Below, in pieces: positions 1 to 8,662 of a stretch of DNA of 64,000 nt. Made by a program: the position numbers and the translations under genes. Positions within the stretch are counted from its first letter, which is position 1; every line of letters starts with the position of its first letter. The notes below the pieces were generated by a model. It had not been told where the DNA came from and did not search any database. It saw nothing but the letters and a program-made list of their open reading frames with translations. The stretch is from Chryseobacterium indologenes (lineage in GTDB: Bacteria > Bacteroidota > Bacteroidia > Flavobacteriales > Weeksellaceae): the NCBI GenBank assembly GCA_002439165.1, contig DJTE01000017.1, positions 48,944-112,943 on the forward strand. Reading direction: 5' to 3'.

Positions 1-951
1 CTCGCCCCTTTCCTGTTGATAAAAGTGGATCTTCTGAAGAAACTTACCCTTAAAGGAGGGCTCCGTTACGAAAATATGAAAGTTAAAGCAGGAGATTTCA
101 ATACGCTCTCTACACTTAAAAGCGACGGTACTTTTACCGAAAGTATTTTTGTAACCGGCGGAAATCTGAAATACAATGCCCTGGTAGCCAATCTTGGAGT
201 ACGCTATAACATCGAACCGTTTCTGAACCTGTTCGGAAGCTTTTCTCAGTCCTACTCCATCAATGAACTGGGTAGAATTCTGAGAACCTCCACGCAGGGA
301 ACCATCCAGAATCTTGAAACCAAACCGATCATCGTTAACAACTATGAATTGGGAGCAACGGGACAGATTTCAAAATGGGTAAACTATGAGATCACCTCTT
401 ATGTAAGTACTTCAAAACTGGGGGCCTCATTTGTTCAGAGCCCGGACAGAGCTTTAACTATTCAGAGATCGCCTGAAATTGTTTACGGAGTGGAAGGGTT
501 TTTACATTTCACCCCTGCACGATGGATCAGTTTCGGAGGAAGTTACAGCTGGATGGAAGGAATTACTTCATTAAAAGATGACGGGGATTATTCAGCCAAA
601 ATCAACAACAGCAGGATTTCTGCTCCTAAAGTTCTTGCTTACGTACAGGCAAAGCCTATCCCTTCTCTATCTCTGGGAATCGATATGCTTCACGCTTTCC
701 GGCAGGACAGATTCCAGCCTAATGTCAAAACCGGATTATTCGCTTACGGAGAAGGTTATGTCCCGGAATACACGGTTTTCAATTTCAAATCAGGCTATGA
801 AATCAATAAAAACTGGAAAGTCTCTCTGGGAGTTGAAAATATTTTTAATATCAATTACCAGCCAGCTATTGCATGGTGGTCGGCCAGAGACAGTGAATTC
901 GTGAACGCACCCGGAACCAGAGGAACCCTGATGCTGGAATATAAATTTTAA
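1..951 (+). CDS. TonB-dependent outer-membrane receptor, C-terminal part (5' end outside window)
   Basis: The reading frame is open from base 1, so only the C-terminal portion of about 316 residues is present. The sequence is an alternating aromatic and polar beta-strand series. It contains the late-barrel pattern VENIFNINYQPA and ends in LMLEYKF; a terminal Phe is the usual outer-membrane barrel (BAM) signal. The spacing of the last strands resembles ferrichrome- or siderophore-type receptors. Such receptors import iron chelates with energy from TonB. The PepSY-domain membrane protein starting 52 bases downstream is a frequent partner of siderophore receptors, which supports an iron role. 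The substrate cannot be told from this fragment. Confidence 0.9.
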   Translation, partial: LAPFLLIKVDLLKKLTLKGGLRYENMKVKAGDFNTLSTLKSDGTFTESIFVTGGNLKYNALVANLGVRYNIEPFLNLFGSFSQSYSINELGRILRTSTQGTIQNLETKPIIVNNYELGATGQISKWVNYEITSYVSTSKLGASFVQSPDRALTIQRSPEIVYGVEGFLHFTPARWISFGGSYSWMEGITSLKDDGDYSAKINNSRISAPKVLAYVQAKPIPSLSLGIDMLHAFRQDRFQPNVKTGLFAYGEGYVPEYTVFNFKSGYEINKNWKVSLGVENIFNINYQPAIAWWSARDSEFVNAPGTRGTLMLEYKF

Positions 952-975
952 TTAATCTAAATAAAAAGTAAAACT

Positions 976-983
976 TATCTTTG
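976..983 (+). promoter_or_regulatory. -7 promoter element of the PepSY gene
   Basis: TATCTTTG matches the Bacteroidota -7 consensus TAnnTTTG exactly. It lies 20 bases before the PepSY ATG, which suggests that gene can be transcribed separately from the receptor. No clear -33 TTTG is visible. Confidence 0.55.
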
Positions 984-1002
984 TCTTGCTTTAATTATTT
1001 GT

Positions 1003-2214
1003 ATGAAGAAAAAACATCATCATAAGAAGAAACCGGGGTTCTTTAAAACATGGTCCGCCAAACTTCACCTTTGGTTTGGTCTTGGAATTGGCGTTCTGAT
1101 CTTTATTATTTCCATTACCGGAGCATTATATGTTTTTAAGGATGAAGTAGAAAACCTTACCCGTAAAGACGTTATTTACCATAATGAGCAGAATATTGAG
1201 CAAAAGCAGGTTCTTCCGATCCGGGTGATGGAGAAAGCCGTTGCAGATCAGGTAAAGGAAAAATACCCTATCCACTGGGTGAATGTTCCCATAGACAGGA
1301 AAATGTCCTATATGTTCTTCTGGTATGAGCACAATACGGATGCATGGAACTATTTTGACGAATACCCGGTCTATAAACAGGCGTATGTAAATCCTTATAC
1401 CGGAAAGGTTTTAAGGGTATATGACGAAAAGAACGGATTCTTCAATATTGTAAAGATGATTCACTGGAGCTTCCTTCTGAAACAGGACTGGGGAACTTAT
1501 GTCGTAGGAATACCTGTTATTATCTTTGTGATCATGCTGATAACGGGAATTGTATTATGGTGGCCCAAAAATAAAGCAGCAAGAAAACAGCGCTTTTCGT
1601 TCAAATGGAAGAATGTTAAAAGCTGGAAAAGGAAAAACTATGATCTACACAATGTACTCGGGTTTTACGCTTCAATTTTCGCCTTAATTTTCTCAATCAC
1701 CGGATTATTTTATGCATTTTTCGTGGTTCAGGCTATGATCTATGTAGTGTTTTCCGGAGGAGAAACCAAATATCCTGATTTTTCCCATATCAAAACCAAA
1801 GCTCCCGTTGAGCTGAGAACCGAAGGAACACTGGATAAGATCATCAATACCGTAAAACAGAAATACCCTGACTCTTATGGGTTTGCCCTCGATCTCGGAC
1901 ATGAACATATGGATGATCATGAACATCCGAATTTTGAAGTGTATGTAAAACACCTGTCCTACTCTTACCACAAGAGCAGCAGCCTGATCTTTGATGAAAA
2001 CTCGGGAGAACTTCTCCACACTCATGATCCTGAGGATAAAAATTTCGGGGAGAAGGTGGTCAATGCCAATTATGACATCCACGTCGGGGCTATTCTGGGA
2101 TTACCTACCAAGATCATTGCATTCATTGTCAGCCTAATATGCGCCTCCCTTCCCGTTACCGGATTTATGATCTGGTGGGGAAGAAGAAAAAAGAAACCGG
2201 TAAAAACAGCCTGA
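1003..2214 (+). CDS. PepSY-domain integral membrane protein (iron-uptake associated)
   Basis: A 403-residue PepSY_TM-type protein. It has a His/Lys-rich cytoplasmic start (MKKKHHHKKK), a first membrane helix at about 25-47, further helices at about 165-187 and 212-245, and a last one at about 368-392 ending in a basic tail. The soluble loops carry the paired PepSY-like segments (PYTGKVLRVYDEKNG and SGELLHTHDPED). Family members accompany siderophore receptors and are thought to act as inner-membrane ferric-chelate reductases or uptake helpers. A His-rich stretch (HEHMDDHEH, around 300) could bind metal. Position directly after a TonB receptor supports iron acquisition; the reaction itself is not shown by sequence. 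Confidence 0.85.
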   Translation: MKKKHHHKKKPGFFKTWSAKLHLWFGLGIGVLIFIISITGALYVFKDEVENLTRKDVIYHNEQNIEQKQVLPIRVMEKAVADQVKEKYPIHWVNVPIDRKMSYMFFWYEHNTDAWNYFDEYPVYKQAYVNPYTGKVLRVYDEKNGFFNIVKMIHWSFLLKQDWGTYVVGIPVIIFVIMLITGIVLWWPKNKAARKQRFSFKWKNVKSWKRKNYDLHNVLGFYASIFALIFSITGLFYAFFVVQAMIYVVFSGGETKYPDFSHIKTKAPVELRTEGTLDKIINTVKQKYPDSYGFALDLGHEHMDDHEHPNFEVYVKHLSYSYHKSSSLIFDENSGELLHTHDPEDKNFGEKVVNANYDIHVGAILGLPTKIIAFIVSLICASLPVTGFMIWWGRRKKKPVKTA

Positions 2215-2296
2215 AACTTTTTTAAATAAATGTTTAGTTAATAATCTATTAATACAATCTTTTTTATAATTTTAACCCTTTAGAATTACAATAGAA

Positions 2297-3265
2297 ATGT
2301 CATTAATAGATTTATCAAAACAAGTTGCCCTGGGAATTGACATCGGAGGAACGAATACCAAGTTCGGAGTAGTAAACCACCGTGGTGAGGTCCTGGAAAA
2401 AGGAAGTCTGCGAACAGATGAGTACGATAAAATAGAAGATTTCATCGATGCTCTGCACGAACAGGTACGCCCACTGATCGAAAGACACGGCACGGAAAAA
2501 AACTTTGACGGAATCGGAGTAGGCGCTCCTAATGCCAACTATTATAAAGGAACGATAGAACAGGCCCCCAATCTGCCCTGGAAAGGAGTTATTCCGTTTA
2601 CAGACCTGATGACGGCCAAATTCAATCTGCCATGCAAGGTAACCAATGATGCCAATGCGGCCGCTCTTGGAGAAATGCTTTTCGGAGCCGCCCGCGGAAT
2701 GAAAGATTTCATTATGATTACGCTGGGAACAGGCGTAGGTAGCGGGATTATTTCCAACGGAAGCCTTATTTACGGGCATGACGGTTTTGCAGGAGAGCTG
2801 GGACATACGATTGTAAAGCCCGGCGGAAGAAAGCACTGGAGCACAGGGTCCGAAGGAAGCCTCGAAGCCTATGCCTCAGCAACCGGAATTGCTATTACAG
2901 CCAAGAAAATGAGAGCAGAGTTTCCCGAATCCATGCTGAATCAGTATCCTGAAGATGAGATCAATTCCAAAACAGTACATGAATGTGCCCTGAAAGGAGA
3001 CCCGATCGCTATTGAGGTATTCAGATATACGGGACAGAAGCTGGGTGAAGCTTTAGCTAACTTTGTGATGTTTTCTTCGCCTGAAGCCATACTTCTGTTC
3101 GGAGGCGTAATCAAAGCTGGAGATTTCATTCTAAAGCCTGCCAAACTTTATATGGAGAGAAACCTTCTTCCGATCTTCAGGAATAAAGTAAAACTGGTTT
3201 TCAGTGAACTGGATGAAGCCGATGCCGCCATCTTGGGGGCAAGTGCCCTCGTCTGGGAAAAATAA
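2297..3265 (+). CDS. ROK-family sugar kinase (glucokinase-like)
   Basis: A 322-residue ROK protein. The N-terminal phosphate-binding motif DIGGTNTKFG is at about 15-24, the catalytic aspartate lies in NDANAAALGE (117-126), and the second phosphate loop LGTGVGSG is at 143-150. ELGH at 167-170 supplies the His that usually contacts sugar and zinc. ROK kinases phosphorylate glucose, N-acetylhexosamines or similar sugars with ATP. The usual CxCGxxGC zinc motif after this His is absent: 176-188 read GGRKHWSTGSEGS, with no cysteine. Sugar specificity is therefore uncertain. The last eight codons and stop belong to the first copy of the downstream 471-bp tandem repeat, so the gene end has been copied twice as a fossil. 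Confidence 0.88.
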   Translation: MSLIDLSKQVALGIDIGGTNTKFGVVNHRGEVLEKGSLRTDEYDKIEDFIDALHEQVRPLIERHGTEKNFDGIGVGAPNANYYKGTIEQAPNLPWKGVIPFTDLMTAKFNLPCKVTNDANAAALGEMLFGAARGMKDFIMITLGTGVGSGIISNGSLIYGHDGFAGELGHTIVKPGGRKHWSTGSEGSLEAYASATGIAITAKKMRAEFPESMLNQYPEDEINSKTVHECALKGDPIAIEVFRYTGQKLGEALANFVMFSSPEAILLFGGVIKAGDFILKPAKLYMERNLLPIFRNKVKLVFSELDEADAAILGASALVWEK

Positions 3266-4650
3266 CAGGATAAATTTAATATATCAGGCAGTCATTAATG
3301 GCTGCTTTTCTTGTTCAGTATACACATATACAAAGGTCTTCTTGGCATTCATTAATAAGTAAAATGATTCGGTATCTGTGACAATGAATTTTTTCACTCC
3401 ATCAGTGAGATTTGTGAAGTCTGTGGGAAATTTAATTCATATTGATATGATAGCTTGCTTTTTTTTCACGCAAAGTTCATATATCGGCAATATTGATTTT
3501 AAGGGAGCAAAGTGTAGAATCAACTTCGTTGATCAGATGAAGCGATAGACTAGCCTTCGGCTCTTTCAATGATGAAAACAGATCACAAAAAATTGCTGAA
3601 AATCTTTGATTTTCTTGCGTCTTAAAAACAACATAATGGTTAAAAACCTTCTGCCCTTTAGCGTTTAACCAACAAGAAAATATGCTCAATCCATTATCAG
3701 CAATAGAAAGCAAGTGCCCTCGTCTGGGAAAAATAACAGAACAAATTTAATATATCAGGCAGTCATTAATGGCTGCTTTTTTTGTTCAGTATACACATAT
3801 ACAAAAGTCTTCTTGGCATTCATTAATAAGTAAAATGATTCGGTATCTGTGACAAGAATTTTTTCACCCCCATCAGTGAGATTGGTGAAGTCTGTGGGAA
3901 ATTTAATTCATATTGATATGATAGCTTGCTTTTTTTTCACGCAAAGTTCATATATCGGCAATATTGATTTTAAGAGAGCAAAGTGTAGAATCAACTTCGT
4001 TGATCCGATGAAGCGATAGACTAGCCTCCGGCTCTTTCAATGATGAAAACAGATCACAAAAAATTGCTGAAAATCTTTGATTTTCTTGCGCCTTAAAAAC
4101 AGCATAATGGTTAAAAACCTTCTGCCCTTTAGCGTTTAACCAACAAAAAAATATGCTCAATCCATCATCAGCAATAGAAAGCAAGTGCCCTCGTCTGGGA
4201 AAAATAACAGAATAAATTTAATATATCAGGCAGTCATTAATGGCTGCTTTTTTTGTTCAGTATACACATATACAAAGGTCTTCTTGGCATTCATTAATAA
4301 GTAAAATGATTCGGTATCTGTGACAATGAATTTTTTCACCCCATCAGTGAGATTTGTGAAGTCTGTGGGAAATTTAATTCATATTGATATGATAGCTTGC
4401 TTTTTTTCACGCAAAGTTCATGTATCGGCAATATTGATTTTAAGGGAGCAAAGTGTAGAATCAACTTCGTTGATCCGATGAAGCGATAGACTAGCCTCCG
4501 GCTCTTTCAATGATGAAAACAGATCACAAAAAATTGCTGAAAATCTTTGATTTTCTTGCGCCTTAAAAACAGCATAATAGTTAAAACCCTTCTGCCCTTT
4601 AGCGTTTAACCAACAAAAAAATATGCTCAATCCATTATCAGCAATAGAAA
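3239..4650. repeat. Three tandem 471-bp repeats including the 3' end of the ROK gene
   Basis: Copies run 3239-3709, 3710-4180 and 4181-4650, head to tail. They differ by a few percent (single substitutions and 1-2 base indels). Each copy starts with the final 27 bases of the ROK gene (codons for ASALVWEK and the stop), then its terminator, then about 200 bp of spacer, then a roughly 190-bp segment with small hairpins (ATCAAC-TTC-GTTGAT and AGCC-TTC-GGCT). The end of that segment (CTTTAGCGTTTAACCAAC) resembles dispersed intergenic sequence common in this group, from memory. Only copy 1 is joined to a functional gene. The high identity points to recent unequal duplication. Apart from this array, 3266-4906 holds no gene. 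Confidence 0.95.
3286..3309 (+). terminator. Intrinsic terminator of the ROK gene
   Basis: GCAGTCATT and AATGGCTGC (3288-3305) form a stem with one G-T wobble, followed by TTTT. It sits 21 bases after the stop codon. The same hairpin recurs in the two further repeat copies. Confidence 0.7.
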
Positions 4651-4842
4651 AATAGAGGAGGGCTTTAATCCGCCTGAATAATAGAAAAACAATCCACTGT
4701 CTTCAGCCCAAACTTATACAATCTGCAAACCATAATAATTAAAAATCCGTATATCCGTGGCATAAAATCATTCCATTCATTTATAGTTTTTATCGATGGA
4801 AACATTCACATTATTTGTATTTAAAACCATCAAAGTTTTTCT

Positions 4843-4850
4843 TACTTTTG
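4843..4850 (+). promoter_or_regulatory. -7 promoter element of msrA
   Basis: TACTTTTG matches TAnnTTTG. It lies 56 bases before the msrA start. A TTTG at 4814-4817 is present upstream but its spacing (25) is longer than the usual 19-21. Confidence 0.5.
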
Positions 4851-4906
4851 ATCGGTTTTTCAGGATTACAATCCTGCAGAAATAATGAATAAAATTATCA
4901 GTTACA

Positions 4907-5461
4907 ATGGAGAATAATCAATTTGAGCAGATCACTTTCGGAGGCGGATGTTTCTGGTGTGTGGAAAGCTGTTTTAATATGCTGAAAGGTGTACAGTCTG
5001 CTGTATCCGGATATTCGGGGGGACACAAAGATAACCCGACCTATGAAGAAGTCTGCACCGATGAAACAGGACATGCGGAAGTGGTACAGATCACTTATGA
5101 TCCTGCCGTTATTACTTACGAACAGCTTATGGACGTATTTTTCTTTCTTCACGATCCTACCCAGCTGAACAGACAGGGTAATGACATAGGAACCCAATAC
5201 CGCTCGGTTATTTATTATAAAGATGATGCCGAAAAAGCTAAAGCGGAAGAAGCCCTGAAGGCATCCGAAGCCTCGGGAAGATGGGCAGGAACCTACGTTA
5301 CAGAACTTACAAGATTTGAAAAATTCTGGCCGGCAGAACAGTATCACCAGGGATATTATAATGAAAACCCGACACAACCTTACTGCAGTGCTGTGGTGGG
5401 TCCGAAGATCCAGAAGTTCAGAAAACATTACGGAGAACTGGGCATGCTGAATGCTGACTAA
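4907..5461 (+). CDS. msrA: Peptide-methionine (S)-S-oxide reductase MsrA
   Basis: A 184-residue MsrA. The catalytic motif GCFWC is at 14-18 with nucleophilic Cys15, followed by the family signature around VSGYSGGHKDNPTYEEVCTDETGH (here split over residues 43-66) with the conserved GHAEVV. The enzyme reduces methionine-S-sulfoxide in oxidised proteins, recycled by thioredoxin. No signal peptide is visible, so it is cytoplasmic. It appears to be a single-gene unit: own -7 element upstream and terminator downstream. No fused MsrB domain is present. Length is normal for stand-alone MsrA. Confidence 0.95.
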   Translation: MENNQFEQITFGGGCFWCVESCFNMLKGVQSAVSGYSGGHKDNPTYEEVCTDETGHAEVVQITYDPAVITYEQLMDVFFFLHDPTQLNRQGNDIGTQYRSVIYYKDDAEKAKAEEALKASEASGRWAGTYVTELTRFEKFWPAEQYHQGYYNENPTQPYCSAVVGPKIQKFRKHYGELGMLNAD

Positions 5462-5468
5462 AAATAAT

Positions 5469-5504
5469 AAGAGAGATAAAAGAATAATTTGTCTCTCTTT
5501 TTTT
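5469..5504 (+). terminator. Terminator after msrA
   Basis: AAGAGAGA (5469-5476) pairs with TCTCTCTT (5492-5499) and is followed by a T run. Confidence 0.7.
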
Positions 5505-5526
5505 ATTCTTCTACCACCAGGGTATC

Positions 5527-6321
5527 TTATTGTTTGCCTGCATATTTGAAGATAATCCACGGCGTAGATTTTCTCAGTTCTTTGCCATTATCAGGATCTA
5601 CACCATCCATTGTAAAAAACTCTACATTTCCGTTAAATTTAGAATACCAGGTAACGCCCAGGGCATTATCAACAGTCAGCGTATCTTTTCTTGTGATCTT
5701 TTTAAAATGTTTCAGAGCAACAAAATCTATGGGTCTGAGATCAAGCCGGGGATTTCTGTCCTCGCAATCTGCCGGCTTATATTCATTTTTATCCCAATAC
5801 ATACATTTTCTTTCATCGGCAGGTTCTGCGGCCATTAAAAATCCTAATGGCTGAATGCCTATGCTGCTGTCTTTACCATTTTTACTTCCCTGTCCTTTAC
5901 TCGTCATTAAAGCCGCTAAAACCAAAACAATTCCTGCAATACCCAATCCGTTTTGTTTCACGAATTCGGGCATTGCAAGAATAGGCTTATTAATTATTGT
6001 TATTACAATTTTTGAGATTGCTTGTTGAATTGTATATTCCAATGTCTTCCATTCAGAACAATAGTCTTTAAAAGTGTCATATCCCAAATATCTGCTTAAG
6101 TTATCCAAAATTGGTCTTTTAATATTATAATCTTCACCATTTTCAACAATAGCTTTATAATAATTTTCAAAAGACTTATAACTGAGCGGTTCATATTCAT
6201 CTTTTAGAATCCGTTCAAGGTGCAGAATAATTCCACTGAAAGATGTCTCTGTGGCTTCATTTGAAGCTTTTTCATAAACATCTTCTAATAGCTTTTTCCT
6301 TTCAGATAAAAATTTTGACAT
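5527..6321 (-). CDS. Single-pass membrane protein of unknown function
   Basis: I do not recognise a named domain. Starting at the internal Met (MSKFLSERKK) gives 264 residues; the frame could extend to 6384, but those 21 extra residues look like non-coding hydrophobic sequence and I prefer 6321. The N-terminal ~105 residues are helical and charged (ERILKDEYEPLSYKSFENYY), probably cytoplasmic. A membrane helix follows (GLGIAGIVLVLAALM, about 125-140). The C-terminal part is compact with conserved-looking features (MYWDKNEYKPADCED, ALGVTWYSKFNGNVEFF, a terminal IFKYAGKQ), plausibly outside the membrane. The general plan, helical cytoplasmic head, one helix and a small WYxK...VEFF domain, is one I recall from other flavobacterial hypothetical proteins. 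Function unknown. Confidence 0.75.
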   Translation of the reverse strand: MSKFLSERKKLLEDVYEKASNEATETSFSGIILHLERILKDEYEPLSYKSFENYYKAIVENGEDYNIKRPILDNLSRYLGYDTFKDYCSEWKTLEYTIQQAISKIVITIINKPILAMPEFVKQNGLGIAGIVLVLAALMTSKGQGSKNGKDSSIGIQPLGFLMAAEPADERKCMYWDKNEYKPADCEDRNPRLDLRPIDFVALKHFKKITRKDTLTVDNALGVTWYSKFNGNVEFFTMDGVDPDNGKELRKSTPWIIFKYAGKQ

Positions 6322-6399
6322 ACTCAAGGTTATTATTTCGAAAATTATAAAATCTGTAATAAAAAACATTACGGTTTTCCGCACTTCTCACTGAAAAAA

Positions 6400-6429
6400 C
6401 TTTCCTAAAACTTTCCTAAAACTTTCTAA
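6400..6429. repeat. Short tandem repeat, 11-bp unit
   Basis: CTTTCCTAAAA is repeated at 6400-6410 and 6411-6421, with a partial third unit to 6429. It lies in the divergent intergenic region between the minus-strand membrane protein and the small exported-peptide gene. Confidence 0.7.
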
Positions 6430-6528
6430 CCCTTGCCTCATTTTCATCTGCATCTTTGCATCAGAGATCAGTGACAAACAAAACATTACAAAAACAAAAA
6501 TACAAAACTGATTTCAAAACTACCAGAT

Positions 6529-6615
6529 AAAACGGAGGTAAAACTCCGGGTTGGGAAGCAGATGTTTTCTCCTCCGTTTTTGAAGGTTCACTTCCCAAAA
6601 ATTTAGAAGCGCTTC
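6529..6615 (+). promoter_or_regulatory. Candidate structured RNA leader of the small exported-peptide gene
   Basis: AAAACGGAGG (6529-6538) is perfectly complementary to CCTCCGTTTT (6571-6580), and TTGGGAAG (6551-6558) to CTTCCCAA (6591-6598). The two pairings interleave, so they form a pseudoknot or exclude each other. CGGAG (6533-6537) can also pair locally with CTCCG (6544-6548). A palindrome GAAGCGCTTC (6606-6615) and a T run follow. A weak -7-like CATCTTTG at about 6451-6458 would place this in a long 5' leader of the gene at 6698. I match it to no known RNA family. The rest of 6322-6697 shows only the short tandem repeat. Confidence 0.45.
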
Positions 6616-6697
6616 AATTTTTTTAAACGTGTAGCTCTACCTGTGATCGGTTTCGCGGGCAACTGCAGAAGTACCCAATTTTTAAATTTTTAAGAAG

Positions 6698-6934
6698 ATG
6701 ATACAGTTCATTCTAATGCTATTAGGTTTAGCATTCTCAAATAATAATGCCCATACAGTAAATCATAACAACGGACAGAGCCCGGTAACCGTACAAAACG
6801 ACCCGGGAAGCGGACTCGGAATAGATCCGGGAGACGGCAGTGGAAATGGAAACGGAAATGGAAATGGTCATGGAAATGGTGGAAACACAGGAGGAAATAC
6901 CGGACAGGTCCCCCCTCCATACAGCCAGCCTTAA
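6698..6934 (+). CDS. Small exported Gly/Asn-rich peptide
   Basis: A 78-residue protein with a short hydrophobic start (MIQFILMLLGLAFSNNNA) that could be a signal peptide. The remainder is low-complexity: NHNNGQSPVTVQNDPGSG, then a GNGNGNGHGNGG run and a proline-rich end (VPPPYSQP). No domain is recognised. It is bounded by a long, possibly structured leader and a strong terminator, which supports a real transcript. A TPR-containing sensor kinase gene begins 68 bases after its stop. That makes a secreted signal or surface peptide sensed by the kinase an attractive but unproven idea. The low-complexity segment could also simply be a disordered surface protein. Confidence 0.6.
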   Translation: MIQFILMLLGLAFSNNNAHTVNHNNGQSPVTVQNDPGSGLGIDPGDGSGNGNGNGNGHGNGGNTGGNTGQVPPPYSQP

Positions 6935-6942
6935 TCTATATG

Positions 6943-6976
6943 AAAGAACAGATTGTGTAATCTGTTCTTTTTTTTT
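6943..6976 (+). terminator. Strong terminator after the small exported-peptide gene
   Basis: AAAGAACAGATT (6943-6954) and AATCTGTTCTTT (6959-6970) form a perfect 12-bp stem with a GTGT loop and a long T run. Confidence 0.85.
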
Positions 6977-7002
6977 ACTTTGGATACGTCAAAGTAATCT
7001 AA

Positions 7003-8649
7003 ATGAAAAAAATCTTTATTATCTCCTTATTAACCATACTATTTTCTTGCAATGATCAGAAAACAGAAAAAGAAAATATTGCCTCAGCCGAAGCCTATTA
7101 CCAAAAAGCTAAAAAAGACACTACGGGGTTATCATTTTATTATTTCAACCAGGCCAAAAATTTCTATTCTGAAGCAAAAGATTCAGTAGGGATAGCCAAA
7201 GCATTGGTAAATATGGCAATTCTTCAGGAACAAAAGGGAGATTATTACGGAAGTATTGAAACCTCTCTTGAAGCAGTTCGTTATTTAGGCAAAAATAATG
7301 ACAGTATACGAAGGAGAACCTCAGCTTCAAATTTTAATAATATGGCAATCTGTTCTTCTTATCTCTATGAGTTTGATGATTGTATCAAGTATTATAAAAA
7401 GGCGATTCAATACACCAATATCCAGGAAGATAAATATACGTTTCAAAATAACCTTGGAGTTGCATTAATAACATTAGAAAAATATAAAGAAGCAATACAA
7501 ACAATACAACTTGCATTACCAACAAAAGACAGTTTAAAATATGCAATGGTTATCAACAACCTGGCCAGAGTTAAGCATTATGACAATCAAAACTATAACC
7601 CTCTTCCAGCATTCTACAAGGCTCTTGAAATAAGAAAAAGAAACAACAGTAGTGTACATGAAAATTCAAGTTATGCTACTTTGGCAAATTATTTTTTTTA
7701 TTCTGATCGGAAGAAAGCTCTTTACTATGCCAAGCAGATGCTAAATGCAGCTAAAAAAAATAAGAGTTCTGAAGATCAACTTCAGGCATTACAAAAAATT
7801 ATAAATCTAACACCTGATAATCATCTGGTTTATTTTGAAAGCTTCCAGGCTTTAAATGACAGCGTTCAGGTGGCGAGAAGCAAAGCAAAAAATCAGTTTG
7901 CCAAAATAAGATATGATGTAGAAAAAAATAATGCAGAAAACCAAAGATTAAAAGCCAATAATTCTGAAAAAGAAAATAAGATCTTACTTCTTTTAATTGC
8001 CTTAGTATTGGCAATTATCACCATATTATGGTATCGCAAACGCCAAATACGCTTAAAACAGGAAAAAGAGCTTGAAGTAAAAAACACACAGCTTAAAATG
8101 TCCAAAAAAGTGCATGACGTAGTAGCCAACGGTATTTATCAGGTGATGACCAAGATAGAAAACCAGGAAAGCTTCGATAAAGAAAAGGCCCTTGACGAAC
8201 TTGAATTTGTTTACGAAAAATCAAGAGATATTTCCTACGATAAACCGGATCAGACTGGCAGCCCAAAAGATTGTAAAGAAAAAATATCCAAGCTTATCGC
8301 TTCATTCAAAAATGATGATACGGAAACGTATACCGGAGGTAATGAAGATGAAATATGGACCCATGTTTCCCAGACCGGTTTTGAAGAAATTTACCAGGTT
8401 ATCCGCGAACTGCTCGTTAATATGAAAAAACACAGCCAGGCATCCCGTGTCGTTTTTAAATTTGAAAGAACTGAAAACCAGGTCCGGATACAGTATACAG
8501 ATAACGGAATAGGAATTCCGGGAGATCTTATTCAGAAGAATGGGCTCACCAATACGGTTTCCCGTATGGCAGCAATAAAAGGAGCTATTATTTTTGACAC
8601 CAAAACCGAAAAAGGACTGAAGATCAGTATTTCATTTCCTGTTTCTTAA
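7003..8649 (+). CDS. TPR-containing lipoprotein sensor histidine kinase (HisKA_3 type)
   Basis: 548 residues. The N-terminus MKKIFIISLLTILFSC is a lipoprotein-type signal with Cys16. A TPR-like helical sensor region spans about 25-310, one membrane helix about 326-346 (ILLLLIALVLAIITILW), then a coiled coil. The phosphoacceptor is His371 in KKVHDVVANG, typical of the HisKA_3 class. The ATPase domain has an N box (ELLVNMKKHSQA, from 469) and a G1 box (DNGIGIPG, from 501). It should autophosphorylate and pass phosphate to the regulator encoded 13 bases downstream. A -7-like TTACTTTG (6975-6982, one mismatch) precedes it. The signal is unknown; TPR folds often bind peptides, and a small exported peptide is encoded immediately upstream. 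Confidence 0.9.
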   Translation: MKKIFIISLLTILFSCNDQKTEKENIASAEAYYQKAKKDTTGLSFYYFNQAKNFYSEAKDSVGIAKALVNMAILQEQKGDYYGSIETSLEAVRYLGKNNDSIRRRTSASNFNNMAICSSYLYEFDDCIKYYKKAIQYTNIQEDKYTFQNNLGVALITLEKYKEAIQTIQLALPTKDSLKYAMVINNLARVKHYDNQNYNPLPAFYKALEIRKRNNSSVHENSSYATLANYFFYSDRKKALYYAKQMLNAAKKNKSSEDQLQALQKIINLTPDNHLVYFESFQALNDSVQVARSKAKNQFAKIRYDVEKNNAENQRLKANNSEKENKILLLLIALVLAIITILWYRKRQIRLKQEKELEVKNTQLKMSKKVHDVVANGIYQVMTKIENQESFDKEKALDELEFVYEKSRDISYDKPDQTGSPKDCKEKISKLIASFKNDDTETYTGGNEDEIWTHVSQTGFEEIYQVIRELLVNMKKHSQASRVVFKFERTENQVRIQYTDNGIGIPGDLIQKNGLTNTVSRMAAIKGAIIFDTKTEKGLKISISFPVS

Positions 8650-8662
8650 AAAAAGTAATAAA

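Noticed and set aside
3477..4630. Three antisense ORFs of 70-78 codons, one in each 471-bp repeat, with similar proteins.
   Set aside because: Between copies 1 and 2 about seven substitutions occur and six change the amino acid, so there is no sign of protein-level selection. They are a by-product of the repeat.
3239..4650. Possible CRISPR-like or satellite array.
   Set aside because: The unit is 471 bp, contiguous and without spacers; it is a plain tandem duplication.
4898..5560. Minus-strand ORF of 220 codons opposite msrA.
   Set aside because: It is a shadow of msrA; the product is low-complexity hydrophobic sequence and msrA is unmistakable.
6529..6600. Signal-recognition-particle RNA, because of a GGGAAGCAG stretch.
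   Set aside because: The conserved symmetric loop and the TCAGG core of bacterial SRP RNA are missing.
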